Notes under the pieces: generated by a model | Told to the model about the DNA's origin: nothing | Seen by the model: the letters and a program-made list of their open reading frames with translations, nothing else | Database searches by the model: none | Source of the DNA: Mycolicibacter nonchromogenicus | Lineage (GTDB): Bacteria > Actinomycetota > Actinomycetes > Mycobacteriales > Mycobacteriaceae | Assembly (NCBI RefSeq): GCF_002101775.1 | Contig: NZ_LQPI01000018.1 | Span: 20,882-84,881, forward strand | Length of the DNA: 64,000 bases | Direction: 5' to 3' | Shown: positions 1-9,900 of the stretch, in pieces | Layout of the letters: every line of letters begins with the position of its first letter | Position numbering within the stretch: the first letter of the stretch is position 1 | Made by a program: the position numbers and the translations under genes

Positions 1-114
1 CCCCGACATGAATTACTCAGCATATCTAACGACAGGCGGCCCGCCATGGCCGAATATGTTCACTGCCTGGGGTGTCGGCGCGCGAGAAAGCCGTTCGTAT
101 GCCAACATGTACCC

Positions 115-789
115 GTGAACCCACGACGGATCCTTCGCTCCCTCGGTGTTGTTCTGGCACTGACCTGGCTGCTGCACAGCACCGTCGCCGCCCCGCCCTC
201 CGCCTTCGCGGAGCCCTGTCCCGATGTCCAAGTATTGTTTGCTAGAGGCACCGGCGAGGAAGTCGGCCTCGGGCAGACTGGGCAAGCATTCGTCAACGCG
301 CTACGGACCCGGCTACCCGATCGGTCGATAGACGTCTACGCCGTCGACTACCCGGCCACCAACGACTGGCCCACCGGCATTCAGGGCATCCGTGACGCCG
401 CCTCCCACATCGAGGCCACTGCGGCGAACTGCCCGGACACCAAGATGGTCTTGAGCGGCTTCTCGCAGGGCGCCGCGGTGATGGGCTTCTCCACTGCCAA
501 CGCCATCCCAGACGGGGTGGACGCGATCGACGTACCACAGCCGATGCCCGCGGAGGTGGCAGACCACGTCGCTGCCGTGGTGCTGTTCGGAACTCCGAAC
601 GACCGGGCGATGAATTTCCTGGGCCAACCGCCGCTGTCCATCGGTCCGGCGTACGCGGCCAAGACCATCCAACTGTGCATGCCCGAAGACCCGGTCTGCT
701 CCGAGGGGCTCAACTTCTCGGCGCACGCGCCCGGCGCCTACAACGACATCGCCGACGAAGGCGCTGCCTACGCGGCAAACCGGCTCTAA
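115..789 (+). CDS. Secreted cutinase-family serine esterase (Culp), 224 aa
   Basis: Cutinase-like alpha/beta hydrolase, expected to be exported and to cleave lipid esters outside the cell. From the GTG at 115 the protein opens with a basic and then hydrophobic signal peptide (NPRR followed by LGVVLALTWLL) ending near AFA-E. The mature part starts PCPDVQVLFARGTGE, typical of mycobacterial cutinase-like proteins. The nucleophile elbow is GFSQG, and several cysteines (CP, NCP, LCMPEDPVC) fit the family's disulfides. An in-frame ATG at 46 would add 23 residues before the signal peptide, so I prefer 115, although no clear ribosome site decides it. It lies 92 bp before a second cutinase in the same direction, suggesting a tandem duplication. 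The family is certain; the substrate is not. Confidence 0.88.
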   Translation: MNPRRILRSLGVVLALTWLLHSTVAAPPSAFAEPCPDVQVLFARGTGEEVGLGQTGQAFVNALRTRLPDRSIDVYAVDYPATNDWPTGIQGIRDAASHIEATAANCPDTKMVLSGFSQGAAVMGFSTANAIPDGVDAIDVPQPMPAEVADHVAAVVLFGTPNDRAMNFLGQPPLSIGPAYAAKTIQLCMPEDPVCSEGLNFSAHAPGAYNDIADEGAAYAANRL

Positions 790-881
790 CCTCCGTTTTC
801 GCTCCGTGCGGTCGACTTTGCGGTTTGCTGATTCGCGACCCGCAGGCCGGCGGCACCAGCGGGACATGTCAGCATTCAAGG

Positions 882-1541
882 ATGAATTTGCGTTCCACTG
901 TTCGCACCTTCGCCGCCGCGGCGATGCTCACCGGGACCCTGGTGGCCGCGCCGACGGGTCTGCCCGCCGCAGTAGCCGAACCCTGCCCGGACGCCGAAGT
1001 GGTGTTCGCCCGCGGCTCCGGTCAGCCGGTCGGACTCGGGGACGTCGGTGAGGCTTTCGTCGGCTCCCTGCATGAGCAGCTGGCGGGTCTTAACGTCAAC
1101 GTCTACCCGGTCGAGTACCCGGCGAGCACCGACTACCGCAACAGCGCGACACTCGGTGAGGGCGACGCCACCGCGCATATTCAGAACACCGTCGCCAACT
1201 GTCCCAACACCAAGCTCGTGCTCGGCGGCTACTCGCAGGGCGCCAGCGTCATCGCGATGTCCAGCAATGCGCTGCCGGCATCGGTTGCCAACCACGTGGT
1301 CGCGGTGGCACTGTTCGGCCCCCCGTCCAGCCCGTACTCCACTTCGCTGTGGGGCGGCCCGCTACCGGTGCTCGCGGCCTCCTACCGCCCGAAGACCATC
1401 GACTTCTGCCTGGCCGGCGACATCTACTGCGAAGACAGCGGAAGCGTGGTCCCGCACCTGATGTACGTGCAGGACGGCAAGGCCGTGGAGGCCGCGACGT
1501 TCGTGGCCGGCCGGGTCACGGCCGGCCCCAGCGTCAACTGA
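882..1541 (+). CDS. Secreted cutinase-family protein, CFP21-like, 219 aa
   Basis: Second cutinase of the tandem pair. The ATG at 882 begins MNLRSTVRTF followed by an alanine-rich hydrophobic segment and an AVAEPC cleavage region, a normal Sec signal peptide. The mature part carries VVFARGSGQPVGLGDVGEAF, the nucleophile motif GYSQGAS and the C-terminal pattern FCLAGDIYCEDSG, where the paired cysteines and aspartate belong to the catalytic-loop region of cutinases. By memory it resembles CFP21 (Rv1984c) and Cut3/Cut4. A frame open further upstream overlaps the first cutinase and would bury the signal peptide, so it is not used. It probably shares a transcript with the preceding gene. Role: extracellular esterase or lipase; substrate not inferable. 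Confidence 0.88.
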   Translation: MNLRSTVRTFAAAAMLTGTLVAAPTGLPAAVAEPCPDAEVVFARGSGQPVGLGDVGEAFVGSLHEQLAGLNVNVYPVEYPASTDYRNSATLGEGDATAHIQNTVANCPNTKLVLGGYSQGASVIAMSSNALPASVANHVVAVALFGPPSSPYSTSLWGGPLPVLAASYRPKTIDFCLAGDIYCEDSGSVVPHLMYVQDGKAVEAATFVAGRVTAGPSVN

Positions 1542-1599
1542 CGCGGCCTGTCTCCAGCCCGCCGTCCAGGCGACCGCGCGGTCCGCGCCGCGCGTCCGG

Positions 1600-3159
1600 T
1601 CAGAACAGGGTCGGGATCCGCGCATCGATCAGATGCGGCCCCGGCTCCGCGACGGCGCGCCGGAACTGGTCGGCCAGTTCCTCGCAGGTGGTGGCCACCG
1701 TGGCCGGCACCCCGAATCCCTCGGCGATCTTCGCGAAATCCATGTTCGGCCGCGACAGGTCCAACAGGTCGTTCGCCTTCGGCCCGCCCCCTTCGGCGCC
1801 CACCCGGGCCAGTTCGAGGCGCAGGATCGCATACGCACTGTTGTTGATCAGCACCGTGGTGACGTTCAGGTTCTCGCGCGCCATGGTCCATAACGCGGAG
1901 ATGGTGTAGGCCGCACTGCCATCGGCCTGCAGCGCGATCACCGGCCGGTCCGGTGCGGCCACGGCCGCACCCAGCGCGACCGGCAGACCCTGGCCGATCG
2001 CCCCGCCGGTGAGTGTCAGTACGTCATGGCGTGGGGCGCCGGCGGTGGCCGCGGGCAGCATCAGGCCCGAGGTGTTGGACTCATCGGAGATGATCGCGTT
2101 GTCGGGCAGCAGCGCTCCGATCACCTGCACCCAGTTCTGCGGGGTGAGCTGACCGGCCGGAAGCTCGGGGACGGCGGCGGGCGCGGGCCGCGGCTGCACA
2201 CCGGCAGCCACCGCGTCGGCCAGCTGCTCCAAAGCGGCCACCACGTCCGTCTCGAGGCCGCCCAGGTTGTGCACGGTGCAGCCCTCGGGGACCAGGTCAC
2301 TCGGCTTGCCGGGGTAGGCGAAGAACGACACCGGAGCCCGCGTGCCGGCCACCACCAAGTGCTTGATGCCGTCGAGCTGGAAGGCGGCCTGCTCGGCGAG
2401 GTAGCCGAGCCGATCAATCGCCGGGACCCCGGCACCGCGAACGAGCCGGGTCGGGAAGGTCTCGACCAGCGCACGGACCCCGGTTGCGGCGACAACCCGG
2501 TCGGTTGCCTCCAACGCGCGCACATCGGCGACAGCCGGCCCGCCGATCAGGATTGCCACCGGCTCGCCGCTGCCCAGCACGGCGGCCACGTCGGCAACCG
2601 TCTGTGCGTCGGGAGCGGCCGGGGGGACCGGGTCGACCGGTCCGGCCGCCTGGGCGCCGTCTCCCCAGGAGATGTCGGCGGGCAGGATCAGGTTGGCCAC
2701 CTGCGCCGGACTGGCCATCGACTCCGCGACCGCTTCGGCGGCGTCGCGTCCGACGTCCGCACCGGAGGTGGTGCGGCGCACCCAGCCGTGAGTCCAGTCG
2801 GTCAGGGGTTCGATGTCGGACTCCAGCGGTGCGTCGTACTTCTTGTGGTAGGTGGCGTGATCCCCGATGACATTGACCACCGGCACATGCGCACGGCGGG
2901 CGTTGTGCAGGTTGGCCAGGCCATTGCCCAGGCCGGGCCCCAAGTGCAGCAGGGTGGCGGCCGGCTTTCCCGCCACCCGGGCATACCCGTCAGCGGCCCC
3001 GGTCACCACGCCTTCGAACAGGCACAGCACCCCGCGCATCTGCGGCACCGAGTCCAACGCAGCCACGAAATGCATCTCGGAAGTACCGGGGTTGGCGAAA
3101 CAGACCTGCACCCCGCTGTCGACCAGGGTGGCGATCAGGGCCTGTGCTCCGTTGGTCAT
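1600..3159 (-). CDS. ilvX: Acetolactate synthase-like ThDP-dependent enzyme (IlvX-like), 519 aa
   Basis: Thiamine-diphosphate enzyme of the acetolactate synthase / benzoylformate decarboxylase fold. The N-terminal PYR domain carries FANPGTSEMHFVAALD and the FEG glutamate region that activates ThDP. A central domain follows, then a C-terminal PP domain with ADGSAAYTISALW and INNSAYAILRLEL (the GDG-N-NN metal/ThDP motif, here ADG). It closely matches my memory of M. tuberculosis IlvX (Rv3509c, about 515 aa), whose real reaction is not established. The ATG at 3159 is preceded by AAAGGCAG, so I reject a 33-residue upstream extension. The gene follows the GlcD-like oxidase by 52 bp on the same strand, suggesting a shared transcript and perhaps linked 2-hydroxy/2-keto-acid chemistry (inference). 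Confidence 0.87.
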   Translation of the reverse strand: MTNGAQALIATLVDSGVQVCFANPGTSEMHFVAALDSVPQMRGVLCLFEGVVTGAADGYARVAGKPAATLLHLGPGLGNGLANLHNARRAHVPVVNVIGDHATYHKKYDAPLESDIEPLTDWTHGWVRRTTSGADVGRDAAEAVAESMASPAQVANLILPADISWGDGAQAAGPVDPVPPAAPDAQTVADVAAVLGSGEPVAILIGGPAVADVRALEATDRVVAATGVRALVETFPTRLVRGAGVPAIDRLGYLAEQAAFQLDGIKHLVVAGTRAPVSFFAYPGKPSDLVPEGCTVHNLGGLETDVVAALEQLADAVAAGVQPRPAPAAVPELPAGQLTPQNWVQVIGALLPDNAIISDESNTSGLMLPAATAGAPRHDVLTLTGGAIGQGLPVALGAAVAAPDRPVIALQADGSAAYTISALWTMARENLNVTTVLINNSAYAILRLELARVGAEGGGPKANDLLDLSRPNMDFAKIAEGFGVPATVATTCEELADQFRRAVAEPGPHLIDARIPTLF

Positions 3160-3211
3160 GTGGCTGCCTTTCTTGACGGGCACCGAAGTACGGGGAAGCG
3201 CACACTCCTGC

Positions 3212-4603
3212 TTATAGAAGCACGCCCGGATTGAGGATCCCGGCGGGGTCGAAGGCATCCTTGATCCGCCGCATCAGGGCGATTTTGACCGGATCCTCCA
3301 GTTCCAGGAAATGTTGGGTCTTGACCCGCCCCAATCCATGCTCACCGGAGATGGCGCCGCCCAGGGCCATCGCTGCCGCGAAGATGTCGTGCAGCAACCG
3401 GTGGCGGACCTCGTCGTCGGCGCAGAACACCGCCAGGTGGACGTTACCGTCGCCGGCATGTCCGCAGCCGACCACACCCCCACCGGCTGATTGGGCGAAT
3501 CCTTGTGCCTTGGTGAGAAACTGGTGCATCTCGGCTCGCGGAACCACTACGTCGATGACGTCATGGGCCCCGGCGGCCTTGGCCGTCCAGAATGCCTTCT
3601 CCCGCGCCTCGATCAAGGCATGCGCTGAATTGCCTTCCAGCACATAGACATCGTTGGCGCCGAGCGAGGCGAGCAGTTCGCCCAACATGGCCACGTCGTC
3701 GTCAAGGCGCTCATGCTCACGGTTCTCCACCCCCACCACCAGGTAGGCCTCCGCGGTCTCACGCACCGCGTCCGGGATACCCAGGTTCAGGTTCTGCGAG
3801 TAGCTGATTGCAGCCAGAGTGAGCTTGTCGACGTATTCGAGGATTACCGGATCCACCCCGCTGCGCACCACCGCCGGCACCGCGCGCATCACGGCGGGCA
3901 GATCACCGAACGGGGCCAGCAACGTGGCGGAGTGCCCGAGCCGGGGGTAGAGCCGCACGGTGACCTCGGTGGCCAGCGCGCAGGTGCCCTCCGAACCGAT
4001 GATCAGCTGAGTCAGGTCATAACCGGTGGACAGCTTGGTGATTCGGCCTCCGGTGCGGATCAGCTCGCCGGTCGGCAGGGCAGCCTGCAACCCGAGCACG
4101 TTGTTGCGAGTCACCCCGTACTTGACGGCGCGCATACCACCGGCGTTGGTGCCGACGTTGCCTCCGACGCTGGCGGACAGTTCGCCGGGGAAGACGGTGT
4201 ACATCAGACCCGACTCGGCCGTGGCGCTGTCGAGGTCGGTCAACGTGACACCGGGCTGTACCACCGCAACCTGATTGTCGGTGTCGATCTCCAGGATCGC
4301 GTTCATCCGCTCGAACGAGATCAGCAGCCCGTCGGGGCACGGCCGCGCCCCCGCCGACAAGCCGGTCCCCGATCCGCGGGCGGTCACCGGAACCTTCGCC
4401 TCGGTCGCCGCGGCCAGCAGCGCCGCAACCTGCTCGGCGGTCTGCGGGCGGGCGACGTAGCTCGGTGTGACCGGCGCTCCGACCAGGGCCTCATCATGGC
4501 CGTAGTCGGGACCGATCTGCTCTCCGGTGAGCAGCCCACCCGCTCCGACGATGTCGGCGAACCTGCGCTCCACCTCAGGGGATGAGCTGTCTACCGTGGT
4601 CAT
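3212..4603 (-). CDS. GlcD-like FAD-binding oxidase/dehydrogenase, 463 aa
   Basis: Member of the D-lactate dehydrogenase / glycolate oxidase GlcD family (PCMH-type FAD domain plus FAD-oxidase C domain). It should oxidise a 2-hydroxy acid to the 2-keto acid with FAD. Visible signs are the FAD-domain stretch VPVTARGSGTGLSAGA, the glycine-rich SVGGNVGTNAGGMRAVKYGVTRNNVLGL, and C-terminal VVGCGHAGDGNVHLAV followed by SGEHGLGRVKTQ, both characteristic of the family's metal/substrate site. Length is normal. It starts only 6 bp after tex ends and is followed by the IlvX-like gene, so tex, this gene and ilvX look like one operon. Substrate unresolved: D-lactate, glycolate and D-2-hydroxyglutarate all fit. 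Confidence 0.88.
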   Translation of the reverse strand: MTTVDSSSPEVERRFADIVGAGGLLTGEQIGPDYGHDEALVGAPVTPSYVARPQTAEQVAALLAAATEAKVPVTARGSGTGLSAGARPCPDGLLISFERMNAILEIDTDNQVAVVQPGVTLTDLDSATAESGLMYTVFPGELSASVGGNVGTNAGGMRAVKYGVTRNNVLGLQAALPTGELIRTGGRITKLSTGYDLTQLIIGSEGTCALATEVTVRLYPRLGHSATLLAPFGDLPAVMRAVPAVVRSGVDPVILEYVDKLTLAAISYSQNLNLGIPDAVRETAEAYLVVGVENREHERLDDDVAMLGELLASLGANDVYVLEGNSAHALIEAREKAFWTAKAAGAHDVIDVVVPRAEMHQFLTKAQGFAQSAGGGVVGCGHAGDGNVHLAVFCADDEVRHRLLHDIFAAAMALGGAISGEHGLGRVKTQHFLELEDPVKIALMRRIKDAFDPAGILNPGVLL

Positions 4604-4609
4604 CGGTCC

Positions 4610-6970
4610 CTACTTTCCGAATCCGGCGTCACGCAACGCCTGGGCCATCGACCCGCCGGCCGGTGCCGCGTCCCCTCGCCCGCCACCGTGGCCCGGACGC
4701 CGCCCCCGATTCTGCTTGGTGTTGTCTGCGCGCGCAGCCGGTTTGGCGCCTGGACCCCGGGTGGATCTGCCGGCCTTGTCCGCCGGCTTGTCGCCGAGCC
4801 GCAGTGTCAGGCCAATGCGCTGCCGTTCGACGTCGACGTCGATGACCTTCACCTTGACCACCTGGCCGGAACGCACCACTTCATGCGGGTCGGAGACAAA
4901 GCGATCCGCCATGGCCGAGACGTGCACCAGACCGTCCTGATGCACCCCGACATCGACGAAAGCGCCGAAGGCCGCGACGTTGGTCACGACGCCCTCCAGG
5001 ACCATGCCCACCTTCAGGTCGGCCACCTTCTCCACACCCGCGGCGAACGTCGCCGTGGAGAACGCCGGCCGCGGGTCCCGTCCCGGCTTCTCCAGCTCGG
5101 CCAGGATGTCGGTCACGGTCGGGACACCGAACCGGTCATCGGCGAAGTCGCCGGGATTCAGCGACCGCAGCACTCGCTCATCACCGATGATCTCGGCCAG
5201 GGAAACTCCCGAGCGGTCCAAGATGCGCCGGACCACCGGGTAGGCCTCGGGATGCACCCCCGAGGAATCCAGTGGGTCATCACCGTCGCGGATGCGCAGG
5301 AACCCGGCGCACTGCTCGAATGCCTTGGGCCCCAACCGCGGCACGCCGAGCAGGGCGGCCCGACTGCGGAAGGGTCCGGTCTGGTCACGGTGCGCCACGA
5401 TCGCTTCGGCCAGGGACTCCGACACCCCCGACACTTTGGCCAGCAGCGGGGCCGAGGCGGTGTTGAGGTCGACACCCACGGCGTTCACCGCGTCTTCGAC
5501 CACCGCATCAAGGCTGCGGGCCAGGATTCCCGGGGTCACGTCGTGCTGGTACTGACCAACACCGATGGACTTCGGCTCGATCTTGACCAGTTCTGCCAAC
5601 GGATCCTGCAGCCGCCGCGCGATCGAGACTGCCCCGCGCAGCGTGACATCCAGTTCGGGTAGCTCATGAGCGGCGTAGGCCGAGGCCGAGTACACCGACG
5701 CGCCGGCCTCGCTGACCATCGCCTTGACCGGTGCGGGGGCACCGGCGCTGGTGAGGTCGGCGATCAACTCGCCGGCCAGAGCGTCGGTCTCGCGCGAGGC
5801 GGTGCCGTTGCCGACCGCGATGAGCTCCACGCCGTGGCGAGCCACCAGGGCGGCCAGCACCGCCTTGGCCTGATCCCACTGCTTCTGCGGCTGGTGCGGG
5901 AAGATCGCGCAGGTCTCAAGGACCTTGCCGGTGCCGTCGACCACGGCGACCTTCACCCCGGTGCGAAAGCCCGGGTCGAGACCGAGCGTGGTGCGGTTTC
6001 CGGCCGGGGCCGCCAACAGCAGATCTTTGAGGTTCTTGGCGAACACCGCCACCGCGTCCTGCTCGGCGCGTTGCCGCAGCCGCATCCGGGCATCGACTGC
6101 CGCGGAGAACGCCAGCCGGGTGTCCCATGCCCACCGCACGGTGTCAGCCAGCCAGGGGGTGGCCGGTCCGGGAGCAGTCATGTCCACGCCCAGCGACTTG
6201 GCGACCATCGCGTGATAGGGCTCGTTGCCGCCGCCGTCGAAAGCCAGCGCCAGGGCATCTTCCTTCTCGCCGCGCAACACGGCCAGCACCCGGTGCGACG
6301 GCATGGTCTCCAGGGCCTCGCTGAACTCGAAGTAGTCCCGGAATTTCTGTGCTGCAGCGCTTTTCGCGGCATCTTCGGAGCGCGGCATGGTCCGCAGCGA
6401 GCCGGCCGACCAGAACTTCTCCCGCACGGCGCCCACCAGCTCGGCGTCCTCGGCGGCACGTTCGACCAGGATCGCGCGCGCGCCCTCCAACGCGGCGGCG
6501 GCGTCGGCGACCGCCTCGCCGATGTATTCCGAAGCCAGCTGCTGGGGGTCCAGGCCGGGATCGGCGAGCAGCCGGTCGGCCAGCGGCTCCAGCCCCGCCT
6601 CCCGCGCGATCTGCGCCTTGGTGCGGCGCTTGGGCTTGTAGGGCAGGTAGATGTCTTCGACACGGGCTTTGGTGTCCGCGGAGAGCAGCGCGGCCCTGAG
6701 CTCGTCGGTGAGCTTGCCCTGTTCCTCGATCGAGGACAGCACCGCGGCCCGGCGGTCGTCGAGCTCTCGCAGGTAGCGCAGCCGCTCTTCCAGGGTGCGC
6801 AGCTGCCCATCGTCGAGGCTGCCGGTGACCTCTTTGCGGTAGCGGGCGATGAAGGGAACCGTCGCCCCCTCGTCGAGCAGCGCGACGGCGGCCGCGACCT
6901 GTCGTTCGGCTACTTCCAGTTCGTCGGCAAGGCGGGCATTCACCGGTTTGAGGGTCACGTTCGCGGTCAC
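4610..6970 (-). CDS. tex: Tex family transcription accessory / RNA-binding protein, 786 aa
   Basis: Bacterial Tex (Spt6-like) protein, a cytosolic nucleic-acid-binding factor linked to transcription. The order of modules is complete: an N-terminal helical Tex domain (LDEGATVPFIARYRKEVTGSLDD), a YqgF/RuvC-like domain starting at TLGLDPGFRTGVKVAVVD, helix-hairpin-helix motifs around VGVDLNTASAPLLAKVSGV and GPFRSRAALLGVPRLGPKAFEQCAGFLRI, and a C-terminal S1 domain (GMVLEGVVTNVAAFGAFVDVGVHQDGLVH). A basic, glycine-rich tail follows, as often in actinobacteria. The GTG at 6970 is taken as start; in-frame GTGs a few codons later (down to 6943) are possible. It begins 11 bp after hsdR stops, so it may receive readthrough from the hsd operon. 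GlcD-like and IlvX-like genes follow closely. Confidence 0.95.
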   Translation of the reverse strand: MTANVTLKPVNARLADELEVAERQVAAAVALLDEGATVPFIARYRKEVTGSLDDGQLRTLEERLRYLRELDDRRAAVLSSIEEQGKLTDELRAALLSADTKARVEDIYLPYKPKRRTKAQIAREAGLEPLADRLLADPGLDPQQLASEYIGEAVADAAAALEGARAILVERAAEDAELVGAVREKFWSAGSLRTMPRSEDAAKSAAAQKFRDYFEFSEALETMPSHRVLAVLRGEKEDALALAFDGGGNEPYHAMVAKSLGVDMTAPGPATPWLADTVRWAWDTRLAFSAAVDARMRLRQRAEQDAVAVFAKNLKDLLLAAPAGNRTTLGLDPGFRTGVKVAVVDGTGKVLETCAIFPHQPQKQWDQAKAVLAALVARHGVELIAVGNGTASRETDALAGELIADLTSAGAPAPVKAMVSEAGASVYSASAYAAHELPELDVTLRGAVSIARRLQDPLAELVKIEPKSIGVGQYQHDVTPGILARSLDAVVEDAVNAVGVDLNTASAPLLAKVSGVSESLAEAIVAHRDQTGPFRSRAALLGVPRLGPKAFEQCAGFLRIRDGDDPLDSSGVHPEAYPVVRRILDRSGVSLAEIIGDERVLRSLNPGDFADDRFGVPTVTDILAELEKPGRDPRPAFSTATFAAGVEKVADLKVGMVLEGVVTNVAAFGAFVDVGVHQDGLVHVSAMADRFVSDPHEVVRSGQVVKVKVIDVDVERQRIGLTLRLGDKPADKAGRSTRGPGAKPAARADNTKQNRGRRPGHGGGRGDAAPAGGSMAQALRDAGFGK

Positions 6971-6981
6971 GCCGACGGACC

Positions 6982-9900
6982 CTACCGAACGTCCCTGACA
7001 GCTCCTTGGTGCGGCACGGCGCGGCTTTTGACAACGCGCAGGATGTCTACGATGCCGTCCATGTCGGCCTCGCCGAACATCCCTTCCGGACCGCGCGGCG
7101 CGTGGTCGGTGTAGGGCGACTCATAGAGGCGGGCCGGCTCCATCACGCCGTTGTCGGTCAGCTCATCAACGACCAGGTTTACGAATCGGATCTGCTCGAC
7201 GCTGAACTTCGTGCCATCCAGGTAGATACCAAAGGCCTCGGCCGCCGCCTGACGATCCAGCCCCACCAGCGACCGGACGAACAACCCCAACCCATGCGCT
7301 TGTTCGCCGGCGTGCGCGATGTCCTCGGCTCCGCCTGCCCCACTTTCCACGAGCATCTGCTCCAGCGCTTCCAGGTCGGAGGCGGTGAGCTGTTTGTTCC
7401 GCCGCAGGCGCTGGAGTGCGACGTGGTCCTGATGCGCTTTGAGGTAGGCCGCTGCCTTGGCGCGGAAGCGGTCCCAGTTTGTTCCAGGGGTGATACCGGG
7501 CAGCTCGATCACCGTCGACGCGGTCAGCGCATCCTCGAAGTCGGTGTAGACCCGCACCTTCGTTGTCTTCTCCAGGAACTTGAGCAAGCCGCGGAGCCGG
7601 CGTCGGGCAAGTTCGAGCATCGGCAACGTGACGTCAACCCACCACTGGTCGTCGGCGACCTCGGCGAGCAGCTCTTGCTGTGCTGCCACCGACGGGATCG
7701 CGGTCTGATTGAGCAGCCCTGATGCGATGCTCTGCACTTGTTCCCGTAGCCGTTCGGCAGCCAGGGTGTCGCTCTCCAGTTGCGCAAGCTGGCGGCGCAG
7801 GATGAGCAAGTCGAAACGCTTTGCGTCCTCGTCGGTCTCGGTGGCGCTCGACGGTAGCCCGGCCAGATGTTCGGCGACCTCTCCCGCGGTCTCTTGCGTC
7901 AGTGCAGTCCACGCCGCCCAGTCGCCGTAGCGCTCAACCCATTTGCGGTGCGGACGGACCAGGAAGTTCTCCAGGTTCATCCCGACGACGATCCGATGCA
8001 GCGACCAGGCGGCGTCGACCCGCAGGCCCCGTTCGGATTGAGTGCCAGCTCCCTCGGCAGGCTCGGTCCCGTCCGGCGGTACTGCCGCATCCAATGCGGT
8101 GATCAGGCCCAGCCGAGTCTCGAAGAGCCGCTGGTTCAATGACTTCTGAATTGACCCTTGCGATCCGGGCAGATCCTGGCTGAAGTATTCGAGGTTGCCA
8201 CAGAAGTCGAAGACGTAGAAGTTTTGCTTGTCTTGTCCCGGACCGAACAAGTCGGGGCGCAGCCGGGTGCCGCGGCCGATCATCTGCCAGAACTTCGTTT
8301 TCGACCGCACCAGCTTGAAGAACACCAGGTTGATGACGTCGGGCACGTCGATGCCGGTGTCGAGCATGTCCACCGAGATCGCGATGTGCGGCGCCTTCTC
8401 TGGAACCGAGAAGTCATCGATCAGGGTTTGCGCATAGACCGTGCTGTGCGTGATGACGCGCGCGAAGTGACCGGCGTATTCCGGGTATTGGATATTGAAC
8501 CGCTTCTCGATGAATTCAGCGTGATCCTGGTTCTTGGCGAAGATGATGGTCTTGCCCAACCGGTCTCCGCCGGCAACCTTGCCGCCCTTGTCCATCAGTT
8601 CGGCGAGCACCTTGTCGACGGTGTCCTCGTTGAACAAGAACTTGTTGAGCTCCTCCGACGTCACCGCGTCCGGGACAACGCCATCATCACCCCAGTCAAG
8701 GGCGTCCCACTCGTCCTTCTCTTCTTCACTCAGGTCGGCGTAGCGGATGCCCTGCTGCAGGAATCGGGTGCCTACCGACACCCCCACCGGCGGAACCAGG
8801 AAGCCTTCGGAAACAGCATCTTCGAGGCTGTAGGCGTCGGTAGGAACGCCGTCTTCGAGGTGAAAGAGCCGGTAGGTGTTGTGGTCAACCTCGTCCTTGG
8901 GTGTCGCGGTCAGACCTACCAGCAGGGAGTCGAACCAATCGAAGATCGCCCGGTACTTCTGATACACCGAACGGTGCGCCTCGTCGATGACCACCAGGTC
9001 AAAATATCCAGGACCGAAGGTTCGCAGCTCCCCCTCGGTATCGTTGATCAGGTTCATCATCGTCGGGTACGTCGAGACGTAAACCCTTCCATCGGTGATT
9101 TTTTCCGTGACCAGGTTGACAGTGGTCACCGCTGGAAGGTGCCTCTTGAATGCGTTGGCGGCCTGGGTGACCAGCGCCGTGCGGTCGGCCAAGAACAGCA
9201 CTCGCTTGACCCAACCGGCCTTCATCAGCTGGTCGACCAAGGCGATGGCCGTGCGGGTCTTTCCCGAACCGGTCGCCATCACTAAGAGGGCCTCACGGCG
9301 CTTGTCAGCGAAGTCCTTATCCACCGCCCGGATTGCGCGATGCTGGTAATGGCGTTCGACGATCTCGGTGTCGATCGTCACGTCAGCCAGGGGCTGCCGG
9401 GCATGGCGGCGATGAATCGCCAGTTCCAGTTCGTCACGCGTGTAGAAGCCCTGGACTTGCCGGGGCGGGTAGCCGGCCGCGTCATCCCAGATCCAGTGTT
9501 CATAGCCGTTGGTGTAGAAGATGATTGGGCGACGTCCGGTCGCCTTCTCCAGACAGTCGGCGTATAGCTTCGCCTGTTGCTGCCCGATCTCGGGACTTTT
9601 GCTGGTGCGCTTGGCCTCGACCACGGCCAGCGGTAGCCCATCAGCGCCCCACAACACGTAGTCGGCGTAGCCGATGCCATGGTTGTTGGGCATACCGGTG
9701 ACTTCGTACTCACGGTCTCGTGCGTCGGTCAGCGGCCAGCCGGCCTCCCACAGCAGCACATCGATGAACCGGTCGCGGGTTTCATCCTCGGCGTAATCGC
9801 GGTCATCGACTTGAGCGTTCGTGGCCTGGACTTGCTCGATCTGTGCACGCAGAGCGGCGATCTCGGCGTCCTTGGCTGCGGCCAACTCGTCTCTTTCGGC

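Noticed and set aside
2026..3234. Long open frame on the plus strand opposite the IlvX-like gene
   Set aside because: Composition is Gly/Arg/His-rich with no domain, and the minus strand encodes a clear ThDP enzyme over the same bases. High GC creates such shadows.
5666..7114. Long open frame on the plus strand opposite tex
   Set aside because: Antisense shadow of a protein with complete Tex motifs.
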